The notes: a model not told the origin generated them from the sequence alone. A stretch of 64,000 nucleotides of DNA from Parabacteroides sp. PH5-46 (GCF_029892785.1 NZ_JARXXA010000001.1:124001-188000), one strand, 5' to 3'. Positions 25,333 to 36,843 are shown, counted from the stretch's first letter. Numbers and translations: made by a program.

Positions 25333-26613
25333 TCACTGTTTTCCTACTGAAAAATTCACAATCAATATACTTTTAGTTGTTTTATCGATACGAAAGCGGT
25401 TGTCGGTTCGTTCACCTATAATCCAAATAATATCCTCTCCGCTGCAGAGTAGCCAGGCTTGTTCTTTTTCCGGCAGGCTGTATTTTTGATCTGAAAAGAA
25501 ATCGCTTAATTTTTTACGGCCTTTCATTCCAAATGGGACAAACCAGTCGCCTGGTTGCCAGTTTCGTACACTAAGGGGGAATGTAAGTTTATCATAATCG
25601 AAGTAAGCGATATTTTTATCCTTTTCAATAGTGAACTCTTCCTTTAAAACAACTTTCCGGTAAGAAAGTTCAATGGGGATTTCCTTTTTTTCAATAGGGG
25701 AGAGCAACAGGTGTTTTCTGTCTTTTACTAAGCGGTGAGAGGATGAAAAAAACGTTTTGCCGGATTCCTTATCCAATGCTTCAAAGATACTTTCACTTAG
25801 CGTTCGTGTAAAATTATAAGGTGTCAGTATTTCGTACAGAATGGTTTCCGGTGCCGGATAGGCCAATAATTTTTCTATGCAAATCCGGTTGTCTTTTAAT
25901 ACAGACGATCTGGCTTCTTCTATAACCGATTGATAAATAAGCTCTACGGAAGCTAGATGCTCTGCTGTGCGAAAGATTGTTTCTCTGGCAGCCGGGTTGA
26001 TTTCTTCCAGCAAGGGAATTACTCGTAAACGAACAAAGTTACGTGTATAAGCATCGGACAGATTCGTGCTGTCTGTTACATAATTAAGGCCTTCTTTTTC
26101 GAGCCATGATAGAATCTCCTTCCGGCTAGCAGACAGCAGAGGGCGGATAATATACCCATTTGTCGGTAGCATGCCTCGTACCCCTCGTATCCCTGTTCCG
26201 CGTATAAGATTCATCAATACGGTTTCTACCTGATCGTCCTTGTGATGGGCTACGGCAATGGCTTGTGCATCAGTTTGCTGACGTAGTTCTTCAAACCATC
26301 GGTAGCGTAACTCGCGTGCCGCCATCTCAATGGAAACCCCTTCTTTCTCTGCATATTGATGTGTATCAAAATCCTTTTTATGAAAGGGTACATGGAGCTT
26401 TTTTGCAAAATTCGTGGCGAAAATTTCATCCCTGTCTGATTCTTTTCCCCGTAAATGAAAATTACAATGAGCCGCTATACACGGATAGCCCAATTGCACC
26501 AATATAGCCAGTAGAACTACGGAGTCGGCACCTCCGCTCAGACCTACAACTACCGGTTTACCGTCCACCAATAAGCTATATTTATGTATAAAGGTATGTA
26601 CCGTATGAATCAT
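25333..26613 (-). CDS. tilS: tRNA(Ile)-lysidine synthetase
   Basis: The 426-residue enzyme attaches lysine to C34 of the CAU-anticodon tRNA-Ile using ATP, so that it reads AUA. The PP-loop motif LSGGADS lies at about 25-31, followed by AHCNFHLRG, the AVAHHKDDQVETVLMNLIRGTG segment and a C-terminal TilS substrate-binding domain (LSVRNWQPGDWFVPFGMKGRKKLSDFF). Domain order and length are standard. A minus-strand TATATTTG box (26618-26625) lies only 4 bp before the ATG, so transcripts may be nearly leaderless. Rho lies downstream in the same orientation with about 200 bp between. Confidence 0.95.
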   Translation of the reverse strand: MIHTVHTFIHKYSLLVDGKPVVVGLSGGADSVVLLAILVQLGYPCIAAHCNFHLRGKESDRDEIFATNFAKKLHVPFHKKDFDTHQYAEKEGVSIEMAARELRYRWFEELRQQTDAQAIAVAHHKDDQVETVLMNLIRGTGIRGVRGMLPTNGYIIRPLLSASRKEILSWLEKEGLNYVTDSTNLSDAYTRNFVRLRVIPLLEEINPAARETIFRTAEHLASVELIYQSVIEEARSSVLKDNRICIEKLLAYPAPETILYEILTPYNFTRTLSESIFEALDKESGKTFFSSSHRLVKDRKHLLLSPIEKKEIPIELSYRKVVLKEEFTIEKDKNIAYFDYDKLTFPLSVRNWQPGDWFVPFGMKGRKKLSDFFSDQKYSLPEKEQAWLLCSGEDIIWIIGERTDNRFRIDKTTKSILIVNFSVGKQ

Positions 26614-26617
26614 TAGG

Positions 26618-26625
26618 CAAATATA
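26618..26625 (-). promoter_or_regulatory. Candidate -7 box for tilS
   Basis: The minus-strand TATATTTG lies immediately upstream of the start codon, which would give a nearly leaderless mRNA. Confidence 0.45.
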
Positions 26626-26661
26626 TAGAATAGGAAGTACACCGGGAACACTTTATTTCTT

Positions 26662-26669
26662 TATTTTTG
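26662..26669 (+). promoter_or_regulatory. Candidate -7 box for the SLC12-like transporter
   Basis: TATTTTTG fits the -7 consensus 33 bp before the gene. A matching -33 box is not evident. Confidence 0.5.
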
Positions 26670-26702
26670 TAGAAAGAAAAAGCAGCGAAAAACGAAACAA
26701 GA

Positions 26703-28946
26703 ATGAAACAAGAAAAAAAACAGGAATTAAATAGTAGCGGATTTGGAACTTTACCCGTTTACTTTACCGCCATTTCTACAATATTAGGAGCCATCTTGTT
26801 TCTTCGTTTTGGAGTTGCAGTGGGTACCTTGGGTTTCTGGGGAGCTATCGGTATCATACTACTGGGACATCTTATCACGATACCAACGGCTCTGGCTATT
26901 TCGGAAATAGCCACCAATACACGCGTAGAAGGGGGAGGGGAGTATTTTATTATATCCCGTTCTTTCGGGTTAAAGATTGGTTCAACCATCGGTATTACGT
27001 TGTTTTTTTCCCAGGTTATTAGTGTCGCATTTTACATTATAGCTTTTACGGAGGCATTTGTTCCTTTTTTTGACTGGTGGCAGAATCGCTTTGGTTATGA
27101 ACTTCCCCGTCAGGTTATTAGTGTTCCGTCTTTAGTGATACTGGCTTTATTGATCCTGAAAAAAGGAGCCGGTGTAGGAATGAAGATGCTATATATCGTA
27201 AATATTATGTTGTTCCTGGCCTTGTTGCTTTTCTTTATGGGGAGTCCTATTGATCCGGGTGAAGATCTAACTCGCCTGCCGGGTAATAATTTTGGCTTCT
27301 TCAACCGGGAACACTTCTTTATTTTGTTTGCCATTTGTTTCCCGGCTTTTACCGGAATGACAGCAGGAGTAGGCTTAAGCGGCGACCTGAAGAACCCTGG
27401 TAAATCCATCCCTTTGGGTACGATGGGGGCAACGATTACCGGTCTGATAGTCTATATATTAGTGGTTTGGAAACTGTCCGTTTCTTCGTCGCAGGCAGAC
27501 CTGCTTGAAGATCAGCTGATCATGGCACGGATTGCTATATTCGGAAGCTTGGTTATTCCTCTGGGGCTTGCCGCCTGTACCTCTTCTTCGGCGCTGAGTT
27601 CTATACTGGTAGCTCCCCGTACCTTGCAAGCTTTGGCTATGGATAATAGTTTTCCTATCAGGCGGCTTAATCTTTTTCTTTCGCGAGGGAAAGGGAAAAG
27701 CAATGAGCCATACAATGCTACTCTTGTTTCATTCCTGATAGCTTTGGGCTTTGTGATGCTTGGTAGTATCAATATGGTGGCGGAAATTATCTCTATGTTC
27801 TTTTTAATTACATACGGGGTTTTGTGTCTGATCTCGTTTTTGAACCATTTCGGTTCTCCGCCTTCCTACCGTCCCCGCTTTAAATCTAAATGGTTCTTCT
27901 CCTTAGGAGGTTTCCTTTTGTCCGTTTGGGTGATGTTTATGATCAATCCTTTTTATACTATATTGTCTTATGTCTTGCTTATCATTATATACATTATTAT
28001 AGAGCATTATAATAAGGCGGAAAAAGGGCTTGTCGATATTTTTGAAGGTGCCTTGTTTCAGCTCAACAGGCGTTTGAGAGTCTTCATGCAGAAGCATCAA
28101 TCCTCTATTGAGAATGAGGAATGGAGGCCTTCGGCTATCTGTATTTCGCCCAATTCCTTTGAACGGGATAAGGTATTGGAGCTAATGAAATGGATTAGTC
28201 ATCAACATGGTTTCGGAACCTACTTCCACTATATTGAAGGCTATTATAGTAAGCAAACATATACCGAATCACAAGAAATCTTACGACAGCTTGTCGAGCT
28301 GCAAAAGGAGAATGAAAGTGCCTTGTATATTGATACGATGATCTCGCCCTCGTATACATCGGCGATTGCGCAGGTGATACAAACGCCCTCTATCTCAGGG
28401 ATGGAGAATAACATGGTAATTTTTGAGTTCGACAAGAACCATCCCGAAGAACTAAACCGTATCCTGGATAATATCAACCTGGCCCGGGCCGGGAACTTTG
28501 ATGTCTGTATTTTTGCGTCTTCTACTTATCCTATCCGCAATAAGAATGGCATCCATGTCTGGATACGGGATACCGACGAAAAGAATACAAATCTGATGAT
28601 CTTGCTCGGATATATTATCCTGGCGCACCACGATTGGCGGAAAAGCAAGATCAAAATATTCATAACCAGTTCAAAAGCCAATGTAGAGCTGGCGAAAGAA
28701 GAACTGCAGGAGCGCATAGCGAATGGACGTTTGCCTATAACGTTGGCCAATATCGAAATCGTAATGCTTTCCGAACATCAGACTGTAAGCGAGGCTATCA
28801 GAGATCATTCCAAACACGCGGGATTAACCCTCATTGGTTTTAGGGAAGAAATGATTAAGCATAATGCCGGAGAATTCTTTACCGATTTCCAGGACATAGG
28901 GGATGTCCTGTTTGTGAATGCATCCCAATCGAAAGAGATAAACTAA
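26703..28946 (+). CDS. APC-superfamily transporter, cation-chloride cotransporter (SLC12)-like
   Basis: The 747-residue protein has about 12 membrane helices in the first 430 residues. It begins with the APC-type segment GFGTLPVYFTAISTILGAILFLRFGVAVG, then TRVEGGGEYFIISRSFG and FAICFPAFTGMTAGVGLSGDLKNPGKSIP, which resemble SLC12 cotransporters. A soluble C-terminal domain of about 300 residues (440-747) follows, also as in SLC12 proteins. Bacterial homologues probably move K+, Cl- or amino acids with a co-ion, but the substrate is not known. The gene is divergent from tilS and ends at a strong bidirectional terminator. Confidence 0.85.
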   Translation: MKQEKKQELNSSGFGTLPVYFTAISTILGAILFLRFGVAVGTLGFWGAIGIILLGHLITIPTALAISEIATNTRVEGGGEYFIISRSFGLKIGSTIGITLFFSQVISVAFYIIAFTEAFVPFFDWWQNRFGYELPRQVISVPSLVILALLILKKGAGVGMKMLYIVNIMLFLALLLFFMGSPIDPGEDLTRLPGNNFGFFNREHFFILFAICFPAFTGMTAGVGLSGDLKNPGKSIPLGTMGATITGLIVYILVVWKLSVSSSQADLLEDQLIMARIAIFGSLVIPLGLAACTSSSALSSILVAPRTLQALAMDNSFPIRRLNLFLSRGKGKSNEPYNATLVSFLIALGFVMLGSINMVAEIISMFFLITYGVLCLISFLNHFGSPPSYRPRFKSKWFFSLGGFLLSVWVMFMINPFYTILSYVLLIIIYIIIEHYNKAEKGLVDIFEGALFQLNRRLRVFMQKHQSSIENEEWRPSAICISPNSFERDKVLELMKWISHQHGFGTYFHYIEGYYSKQTYTESQEILRQLVELQKENESALYIDTMISPSYTSAIAQVIQTPSISGMENNMVIFEFDKNHPEELNRILDNINLARAGNFDVCIFASSTYPIRNKNGIHVWIRDTDEKNTNLMILLGYIILAHHDWRKSKIKIFITSSKANVELAKEELQERIANGRLPITLANIEIVMLSEHQTVSEAIRDHSKHAGLTLIGFREEMIKHNAGEFFTDFQDIGDVLFVNASQSKEIN

Positions 28947-28953
28947 AGGTCAT

Positions 28954-28986
28954 AAAAAAAGCAAGGCGCTGTGCCTTGCTTTTTTT
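28954..28986. terminator. Bidirectional terminator
   Basis: The stem aaaaaaagcaaggc / gccttgcttttttt with a 5-base loop has T runs on both strands. It serves the SLC12-like gene and the converging aspS operon. Confidence 0.92.
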
Positions 28987-28987
28987 G

Positions 28988-29749
28988 TTATTCTTCTATG
29001 CCCGCCAGTTCCGGGTCTATCATGATACGTCCGCAGTATTCGCAAACGATAATCTTTTTGCGTAGTTTGATATCCATTTGTTTTTGAGGCGGAATCTTGT
29101 TAAAGCAACCACCGCAGGCATCACGTTGGATATAAACAACGGCCAAACCGTTACGTGCTCCTTTGCGGATACGCTTAAATGCAGTAAGCAGACGGGGTTC
29201 TATGCTTGCTTCCAGCTTTTTTGCTTTTTCGCGAAGCTTTTCTTCTTCCTGCTTGGTTTCGGAAACGATTTCTTCCAGTTCGCCACGCTTTTGTGTCAGG
29301 TCGGCTTTTCTTCCTTCCAGCGTTTCACTAAGCGTTTTTATTTCTTCTTTCTTATTATTAATGGCTTCACCGAATTCACGGATTTTCTTTTCTGAGAATT
29401 CGATTTCAAGTCCCTGGAATTCAATTTCCTTTGAAAGGTTGTCAAATTCGCGGTTGTTGCGTACGTTGTCCAACTGCGATTTATACTTTTCGATCAATGC
29501 AGTGGAATCTACGATTTTATTTTTCTGATCCGTTACCGAATTATCAAACTCCTTTATCTCGGATTGATAATTATGTAGACGTGTTTCCAGACCGGCAATT
29601 TCGTCCTCTAAATCCTGTACTTCCAAAGGAAGTTCGCCGCGTAGGGTTTTGATTTTATCTATTTCAGTCACCAAGGTCTGAAGTTCATACATCTTGGAGA
29701 GTTTATCTTCAACTGTATATTCTTTTTCAGCTGATGTTTTCTTTGCCAT
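28988..29749 (-). CDS. Coiled-coil protein with C4 zinc ribbon (DUF164/CT398-like)
   Basis: The 253-residue cytosolic protein is a long coiled coil (about 15-185, heptads rich in E, K and L) ending in a zinc ribbon with CGGC and CEYC pairs (about residues 212-241). This matches the C4-type zinc-ribbon family represented by Chlamydia CT398 and Helicobacter HP0958, linked in those organisms to sigma-54, flagella or secretion. Its role in Bacteroidota is unknown. It follows the Nif3 gene by 1 bp, in the operon aspS-nif3-this gene, and may also have its own internal promoter (TACCTTTG, minus strand, 29798-29805). Confidence 0.88.
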   Translation of the reverse strand: MAKKTSAEKEYTVEDKLSKMYELQTLVTEIDKIKTLRGELPLEVQDLEDEIAGLETRLHNYQSEIKEFDNSVTDQKNKIVDSTALIEKYKSQLDNVRNNREFDNLSKEIEFQGLEIEFSEKKIREFGEAINNKKEEIKTLSETLEGRKADLTQKRGELEEIVSETKQEEEKLREKAKKLEASIEPRLLTAFKRIRKGARNGLAVVYIQRDACGGCFNKIPPQKQMDIKLRKKIIVCEYCGRIMIDPELAGIEE

Positions 29750-29750
29750 T

Positions 29751-30845
29751 CTATAAATATTTTACAGGGTTTGAATTAACATTTGAAAAATGCAACGCAA
29801 AGGTAGGGAATTTTTTCGATAAAATATTATAAAAGATATCTTTTGTACATACTTCAGACTCGTAATGTCCGATTACAGCCAGGAGTATTTTATCCTCTAC
29901 ATCATAAAAATCGTTGTATTTTGCTTCTCCGGTAATAAAGACGTCGGCTCCGAAAGCGATGGCTTCCGGTATCAGGAAAGCGCCACTACCGCCGCATACG
30001 GCTACTTCGCGGATCAATTTTCCTGTCAAAGGCGAATATTTTACACAGCCTACGTTAAAGATATCTTTAATACGTGACAGGAAACTGTATTCGTCTTCAC
30101 TTTCAGGTAGTTCACCTACAATGCCCGAGCCTGCCATGTTCCAGGTATTCTCCAGCGGATAAAAATCGAAAACAGGTTCTTCATATGGATGTACGGATAG
30201 CAAGGCTCGCATAACAGAACTTTTGCGGAAGGAGGGCAGGATGATTTCTATACGTTCTTCGTTTTCGTAATGTACCGAACCTATCTCGCCCACAAAGGGT
30301 TTGCTCCCTTCATTGGCTCGGAAAGTACCTTCACCTTTCAGGTTGAAACTGCATGAATCGTAGTTGCCGATACTTCCAGCTCCTGCGTTAAAGAGGGCAT
30401 TTCGTACCGTTTCTGCATAGTCTTCGGGTACGAAAGTAACCAGTTTCAGCAAGGCATTTTTCTGGGGACTAAGGATGCGGATATTCTGAAGACCGATCAG
30501 CTCTGCAATCCGGAAGTTCACACCTCCGGCTACATTGTCCATATTAGTATGCGCTGCGTAAATCACCAGATCGTGCTTGCAGGCTTTCATGATGCAACGC
30601 TCTACGTATGTACGTCCGGTCAACGATTTGAAAGGCTTGAAAGCCAATGGATGATGTGAGATAATCAGGTTATACCCCTTATCTAATGCTTCATCAACTA
30701 CCTCTTCGGTAACATCCAGACACAATACCGCCCCGGTAGCCAACTGATTCACATCACCCACCTGTACTCCCGCATTATCAAATCCTTCCTGCAAAGGCAG
30801 CGGTGCATACGCCTCAATCTCTTTTATTACATCCTTAATCTTCAT
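29751..30845 (-). CDS. Nif3-like dinuclear metal center protein (GTP cyclohydrolase 1 type 2/YbgI family)
   Basis: The 364-residue protein contains the N-terminal metal-binding segment [25 protein letters not shown], an inserted PII/CutA-like middle domain of about 120 residues (about 130-250), and the C-terminal [10 protein letters not shown]...VIGHYESE segment with further ligands. Nif3 proteins form hexameric rings with two metals per subunit, and their reaction is uncertain. The gene overlaps the 3' end of aspS by 11 bp, so translation is coupled. Confidence 0.92.
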   Translation of the reverse strand: MKIKDVIKEIEAYAPLPLQEGFDNAGVQVGDVNQLATGAVLCLDVTEEVVDEALDKGYNLIISHHPLAFKPFKSLTGRTYVERCIMKACKHDLVIYAAHTNMDNVAGGVNFRIAELIGLQNIRILSPQKNALLKLVTFVPEDYAETVRNALFNAGAGSIGNYDSCSFNLKGEGTFRANEGSKPFVGEIGSVHYENEERIEIILPSFRKSSVMRALLSVHPYEEPVFDFYPLENTWNMAGSGIVGELPESEDEYSFLSRIKDIFNVGCVKYSPLTGKLIREVAVCGGSGAFLIPEAIAFGADVFITGEAKYNDFYDVEDKILLAVIGHYESEVCTKDIFYNILSKKFPTFALHFSNVNSNPVKYL

Positions 30846-32589
30846 TAATCGTTAATAGTAATTCATCAAGCTGAGCTTGTGCAATAACCGAAGGGGCATC
30901 GAGCATTACATCGCGTCCGGAATTGTTTTTCGGGAAGGCGATGCAGTCGCGGATAGAGTCGAGACCTGCGAAGAGGGATACCCAGCGGTCTAATCCATAA
31001 GCGATACCTCCGTGAGGGGGAGCACCATACTTAAAGGCATTCATCAGGAATCCGAATTGAGCATCGGCTTGTTCTTCGGTAAAGCCTAACAGTTTGAACA
31101 TTTTGTTTTGTAATCCGCTGTCGTGGATACGGATGGAGCCACCGCCTACTTCCACACCGTTGATTACCATATCGTAGGCATTAGCGCGTATAGCGCCCGG
31201 GTCGCTATCCAGCAAGTGGATGTCTTCCGGTTTGGGCGAGGTAAACGGATGGTGCATGGCGTAGAATCTATTGTCTTCTTCGCTCCACTCCAATAGCGGG
31301 AAGTCTACTACCCACAGGCAGACGAATTTATTTTTGTCGCGAAGTCCTAACTGGCTACCCATTTCCAGGCGTAACTCGTTGAGCTGCTTGCGTGTTTTCA
31401 TTACATCTTCTCCGGAAAGTATCAGAATCAAATCGCCTGCTTCAGCTCCGAATACTTCTTTCATTTGTTGCAATACTTCCTGCGTATAGAACTTGTCTAC
31501 GCTTGATTTCACGTTGCCGTCTTCTTCCACACGGGCATATACCATGCCTTTGGCGCCGATTTGCGGACGTTTCACAAAGTCTGTCAGGGCATCTAGTTGC
31601 TTGCGGGTATAATGAGCGGCTCCTTTAGCACAGATACCACCTACATATGCCGCATTGTCGAATACGGAGAATCCGTGTCCTTTCAAAATATCATCCAACT
31701 CCACAAAACGCATATCAAAGCGAAGGTCTGGCTTATCCGAACCATAATATTTCATAGCGTCGTGCCAAGACATACGCTGGAACGGTTCGTTTATCTCAAT
31801 ACCTCGTATCGTCTTGAACAGGTATTTGGAGAGTCCCTCAAACATGTTCAGAATATCGTCTTGTTCTACGAAACTCATTTCGCAGTCTATCTGTGTAAAT
31901 TCAGGCTGACGGTCGGCTCGCAAGTCTTCGTCGCGGAAACATTTCACAATCTGGAAATAGCGGTCGAAGCCCGACACCATCAATAACTGTTTAAGTGTTT
32001 GCGGAGATTGTGGAAGCGCATAAAACTGTCCGGGATTCATGCGGGAAGGAACCACAAAGTCGCGTGCCCCTTCGGGAGTTGAGCTAACCAATACCGGCGT
32101 TTCCACCTCCATAAAGTCCTGGCTATCCATGTAGCGACGTACTTCAATGCTCATCTTGTGGCGCAGTTCCATATTGGCACGAACCGTATTGCGACGCAAA
32201 TCCAGATAGCGGTATTTCATCCGGAGGTCGTCGCCCCCGTCTGTTTCATCCTCTATTGTAAACGGAGGCGTAATAGACTGATTCAATACATTCAACTCAG
32301 AAACAATCAGTTCCACCTCACCGGTAGGGATATTCATATTCTTGTTGGAACGTTCTTTTACAACGCCCGTAACCTGGATAACAAATTCGCGTCCCAGTTT
32401 ATTCGCCTTTTCACAAAGGGCAGCATCCACATCCTGGTTGAAAACCAACTGTGTAATACCATACCGGTCGCGGAGGTCAACAAACGTCATCCCCCCCATT
32501 TTACGTGTTTTCTGTACCCATCCGGCCAATGTAACCGTTTCATTTACGTTTAAAGCGCGCAATTCGCCGCAAGTCTTAGTCCTGTACAT
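30835..32589 (-). CDS. aspS: Aspartyl-tRNA synthetase
   Basis: The 584-residue class II synthetase charges tRNA-Asp. It has an N-terminal OB-fold anticodon-binding domain ([22 protein letters not shown]) and class II motif 2 ([19 protein letters not shown]). A bacterial GAD insertion domain occupies about 280-420, and motif 3 is [13 protein letters not shown]. All expected domains are present and the length is normal for the bacterial type. It is the first gene of an operon with nif3 and the zinc-ribbon gene. The minus-strand TATTTTTG at 32644-32651 is a plausible -7 box. Confidence 0.97.
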   Translation of the reverse strand: MYRTKTCGELRALNVNETVTLAGWVQKTRKMGGMTFVDLRDRYGITQLVFNQDVDAALCEKANKLGREFVIQVTGVVKERSNKNMNIPTGEVELIVSELNVLNQSITPPFTIEDETDGGDDLRMKYRYLDLRRNTVRANMELRHKMSIEVRRYMDSQDFMEVETPVLVSSTPEGARDFVVPSRMNPGQFYALPQSPQTLKQLLMVSGFDRYFQIVKCFRDEDLRADRQPEFTQIDCEMSFVEQDDILNMFEGLSKYLFKTIRGIEINEPFQRMSWHDAMKYYGSDKPDLRFDMRFVELDDILKGHGFSVFDNAAYVGGICAKGAAHYTRKQLDALTDFVKRPQIGAKGMVYARVEEDGNVKSSVDKFYTQEVLQQMKEVFGAEAGDLILILSGEDVMKTRKQLNELRLEMGSQLGLRDKNKFVCLWVVDFPLLEWSEEDNRFYAMHHPFTSPKPEDIHLLDSDPGAIRANAYDMVINGVEVGGGSIRIHDSGLQNKMFKLLGFTEEQADAQFGFLMNAFKYGAPPHGGIAYGLDRWVSLFAGLDSIRDCIAFPKNNSGRDVMLDAPSVIAQAQLDELLLTINED

Positions 32590-32643
32590 ACGTTGTTATA
32601 TTGTATAAAAGTTTTCAAATCTCTATGATGCTGCGAATTTACG

Positions 32644-32651
32644 CAAAAATA
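32644..32651 (-). promoter_or_regulatory. Candidate -7 box for aspS
   Basis: The minus-strand TATTTTTG lies 54 bp upstream of the start codon, with no clear -33 box. Confidence 0.5.
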
Positions 32652-32709
32652 TGGAATCAATTAGGGTCTGATGTGTAGATAAATTGAATGATGCTATGAA
32701 AGATGAGTA

Positions 32710-33051
32710 TTAGACTATTTCCAATAATCCATATTCAGAGGAGTTGATGAAGTCTTCTATTTGTTTTTTTGCGTCTATCAATAACTTTTCTGTTCTATCT
32801 CGACGTTGATTTCCTGTTTTTAACAAGATTATTTTTGGAGGAAAGCCTTTTATTAGCAGCAGATTGAGGAAGTCCTCATCATTAGACACAATTACCATAT
32901 CGTGTTTTCTGGCGTATTCCCAAATGTCTTTATCCTTGGCCGGAACTTTTAATCCTATACTGTCTACATGAGAACAGCCATCAAATGATTGTTGCAGTAT
33001 TGATACAGAGCGCCATGAAATATTTGCATCAAGTAATAAATGAATATTCAT
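32710..33051 (-). CDS. DUF5615 PIN-like toxin component
   Basis: The 113-residue protein has the compact PIN-like/Mut7-C pattern: LLLDANIS at 5-12 with acidic D8, then a helix and KDIWEYARKHDMVIVSNDEDFLNLL with the S-N-D-E-D-F motif. Such proteins are predicted ribonucleases. Its start overlaps the stop of the DUF433 gene by 4 bp, the usual order of DUF433/DUF5615 toxin-antitoxin pairs. It reads toward the aspS operon promoter region, with 120 bp between. Confidence 0.87.
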   Translation of the reverse strand: MNIHLLLDANISWRSVSILQQSFDGCSHVDSIGLKVPAKDKDIWEYARKHDMVIVSNDEDFLNLLLIKGFPPKIILLKTGNQRRDRTEKLLIDAKKQIEDFINSSEYGLLEIV

Positions 33052-33278
33052 GCTGCAGTGATGATCTTGATTAGTGCTTCCCTATTAGCTGCAAAGTACA
33101 AAGCCGCACGAATGTGTACATCTTGTAATGAAGGATAATCTTCTATAATTTCTTCAGGAGTCATACCGGAAGCCAACCATTCTAAAATATCGCTCACAGT
33201 AATCCGTGTACCCTTAATACAAGGTTTTCCAAATCGTATGTCCGGATCTATTGATATATATGAAATCAGATTTCCCAT
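33048..33278 (-). CDS. DUF433 antitoxin
   Basis: The 76-residue protein shows the DUF433 signature: PDIRFGKPCIKGTRI, then VSDILEWLASGMTPEEIIEDYPSLQDVHIRAALYFAA, a small winged or helix-turn-helix-like DNA-binding fold. It should neutralise the downstream DUF5615 protein and repress the operon. A complete promoter lies just upstream (33299-33329). Confidence 0.9.
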   Translation of the reverse strand: MGNLISYISIDPDIRFGKPCIKGTRITVSDILEWLASGMTPEEIIEDYPSLQDVHIRAALYFAANREALIKIITAA

Positions 33279-33298
33279 ATTGCATGTATTTACTCTTA

Positions 33299-33329
33299 CA
33301 AAGATAACTTATCTCTTCTAATTACCAAA
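33299..33329 (-). promoter_or_regulatory. Full promoter of the DUF433/DUF5615 pair
   Basis: On the minus strand TTTG (33326-33329), a 19 bp spacer and TATCTTTG (33299-33306) match both consensus boxes. Transcription would start about 15 bp upstream of the DUF433 start. Confidence 0.8.
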
Positions 33330-33364
33330 CAGAGACCGCCGAAAGTAAAATGCCTTTTCCCTGA

Positions 33365-34708
<1,344 letters not shown>

Positions 34709-34837
34709 ATTCTTATTGAATTTGGTCTACAATTTAGTGTTTTTCTCGGTCTTTCGCTATGCGGAATGGGATTTCTTGTGTAAGTTTGCGGGTGAATCAA
34801 AACTATTTATTTACTAATTTAAATAATTAAAAACACA

Positions 34838-36373
34838 ATGAAATTTAGATTACTACTCTTAATTCCAATCTATCTTATTGCATCAATATCAGTGTCTTTT
34901 GCGCAGAAGAAGCCGCGCGTTGCTATTGCGGGGATTGCTATAGAATGTAGCACGTTTTCTCCAGCACGGACGGCAGAAGAGGCTTTTCGCAAGAGGACAG
35001 GGGAGGCTTTGCTGAACTCGTATCCTTTCCTGCGCGAAGGGGCTCCCATGCGGGAAAAAGCGGAATGGTTTCCGGCTATGGTGGCCAGTGCCACTCCTGG
35101 TGGAGCGCTTACTATGGAAACGTATGAATCGCTTACCGGACAGATACTTGAGCTACTGAAAGCCAATGCGCCTTATGATGCTCTTTTCTTTGATATTCAC
35201 GGGGCGATGAGTGTTGTAGGGATGGATGATCCGGAGGGTGATTTTATCCTGAAAGTACGTGAAGTGGTAGGTAAAGACGCCTTGATTTCTACCTGTATGG
35301 ACTTGCACGGGAATGTAACCGAACGCTTGGCTGAGAATACAGACCTGATCACTTGCTACCGACTAGCTCCCCATGAAGATTCGATGGACTCTAGAGAGAG
35401 AACAGTTGTAAACCTGATAGAGCGCCTGGAGTCCGGAAAGGGACGCCCTGCCTACAAAGCCTGGGTACCTGTACCTATCTTATTACCAGGCGAACAGACC
35501 AGTACGCGCGTAGAACCCGGAAAGTCGCTGTATGCTTCTATCGACCCGGCTACCAAACAGGTAGGGGTGATTGATGCTGCTATCTGGATTGGCTATGCCT
35601 GGGCTGATGAACCGCGTAACCATGCTGTAGTGATGGCTTATGGAGACGATAAAGATATGGTGGTGCGTACGGCTGAGTATTTGGCTCACCACTTCTGGAG
35701 TGTCAGACATCAGTTTGAGTTTGTGGCTCCTACGGCAACCCTCGAAGAGTGTCTGGCAAATGCTATCGCAAGCACCAAAAAGCCTTATTTCATCAGTGAT
35801 ATGGGTGATAACCCTACAGCCGGTGGAGCGGGTGACGTTACATGGACGATCACCGAACTTTTGAAACGTCCGGAATTTAAGTCCGATAAAGGTAAAACGC
35901 TGGTATATGCTTCTATCCCGGGGCCTGAGTTTGTGGCCAAAGCCATCAAAGCCGGAGTAGGTAATAAAGTGAAAGGAACTGCCGGAGCTGCCGTTGACAA
36001 CCGCTATGCACCCCCCGTACCCTTGGAAGGAACGGTTACCTCTATCTACTTAGATAATCCTGATAATAAGGAAGTTGTTGTCAAGATAGGAAGCATCTAT
36101 GTGATTGTTACAGAGAAGCGGAAAGGCTTCCATTATGTAAAGGAATTTACCAAACATAATATAGACCTCAAGCAGGCCGACATCGTAGTAGTAAAACTAG
36201 GCTATTTAGTGCCCGAACTATATGATATACAGGCCGACTGGATGATGGCGCTTACCTTGGGAGGTGTAAATCAGGATTTACCCAATTTGCCCTACAAACG
36301 CATCAGGCGCCCCATGTTCCCCTTGGACAAAGACATGCCCATGCCCAACCTGAAGGCCAAGCTTATTAAATAA
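34838..36373 (+). CDS. M81-family metallopeptidase, microcystinase C (MlrC)-like
   Basis: The 511-residue protein has a signal peptide (MKFRLLLLIPIYLIASISVSFAQ) and the MlrC N-terminal domain with likely zinc ligands: FFDIHGAMSV (D and H), TCMDLHGNVTERL (D-x-H), and YRLAPHEDSMDSRERTV. The C-terminal domain contains DMGDNPTAGGAGDVTW. M81 proteins hydrolyse small peptides, and the natural substrate in gut bacteria is unknown. It is exported here. A TAAGTTTG box at 34781-34788 could be its -7 element. A strong hairpin terminator follows 22 bp after the stop. Confidence 0.88.
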   Translation: MKFRLLLLIPIYLIASISVSFAQKKPRVAIAGIAIECSTFSPARTAEEAFRKRTGEALLNSYPFLREGAPMREKAEWFPAMVASATPGGALTMETYESLTGQILELLKANAPYDALFFDIHGAMSVVGMDDPEGDFILKVREVVGKDALISTCMDLHGNVTERLAENTDLITCYRLAPHEDSMDSRERTVVNLIERLESGKGRPAYKAWVPVPILLPGEQTSTRVEPGKSLYASIDPATKQVGVIDAAIWIGYAWADEPRNHAVVMAYGDDKDMVVRTAEYLAHHFWSVRHQFEFVAPTATLEECLANAIASTKKPYFISDMGDNPTAGGAGDVTWTITELLKRPEFKSDKGKTLVYASIPGPEFVAKAIKAGVGNKVKGTAGAAVDNRYAPPVPLEGTVTSIYLDNPDNKEVVVKIGSIYVIVTEKRKGFHYVKEFTKHNIDLKQADIVVVKLGYLVPELYDIQADWMMALTLGGVNQDLPNLPYKRIRRPMFPLDKDMPMPNLKAKLIK

Positions 36374-36395
36374 GGTTACATACTCCTTACCATAT

Positions 36396-36424
36396 AAAAA
36401 AGCTGTCTCAATGACAGCTTTTTT
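36396..36424. terminator. Bidirectional terminator
   Basis: Stem aaaaaagctgtc / gacagctttttt with a 5-base loop lies between the converging MlrC-like and HU-like genes and touches the HU-like stop codon. Confidence 0.9.
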
Positions 36425-36843
36425 TATTCCTCATCTATTCCGTTAAATATTCGGTTGAAGTCGCGTAAACGCATGAATTTGGCTGTTCTCATGATCTTTT
36501 TCAAGCGAACCGAGGGCAGGTAAGTAATTGTTTTTACCCTTACCTTTTTGGGTTTCAGATCATCCTTATTATCAACTATTTTACTTGTAATAGAAGCCGA
36601 GAAATAGCCTAAATCTCCCACCTGAATATTACTTCCCGAAAGAAGTTCCAGTTCCATCTCTTTGATAAGTGCCTCAACCACTCCCATGACGTCGGCAGCA
36701 GTAATCGAGCATTTATCCGAGATTCGTTTGCATAAATCGTTGGTATCAATAGTATTACCGGTTACTTTTCCGGCAAAATACCCTGTTTTTTTCTTTCCCG
36801 GTATGGCGCATACCATTTTGCGGGGTTTATAAAGAATCGCCAT
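36424..36843 (-). CDS. HU-family (DNABII-like) DNA-binding protein
   Basis: The 139-residue protein resembles the Bacteroidales HU-related family. It has an N-terminal extension (MAILYKPRKMVCAIPGKKKTG), helices DTNDLCKRISDKCSITAADVMGVVEALIKEMELELLSG, and beta-arm strands NIQVGDLGYFSASITS...KVRVKTITYLPSVRLKK. A basic C-terminal tail follows. Such proteins probably bind and bend DNA, and many copies occur in Bacteroidales genomes. A four-unit 22 bp repeat array lies about 100 bp upstream of its start. Confidence 0.85.
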   Translation of the reverse strand: MAILYKPRKMVCAIPGKKKTGYFAGKVTGNTIDTNDLCKRISDKCSITAADVMGVVEALIKEMELELLSGSNIQVGDLGYFSASITSKIVDNKDDLKPKKVRVKTITYLPSVRLKKIMRTAKFMRLRDFNRIFNGIDEE

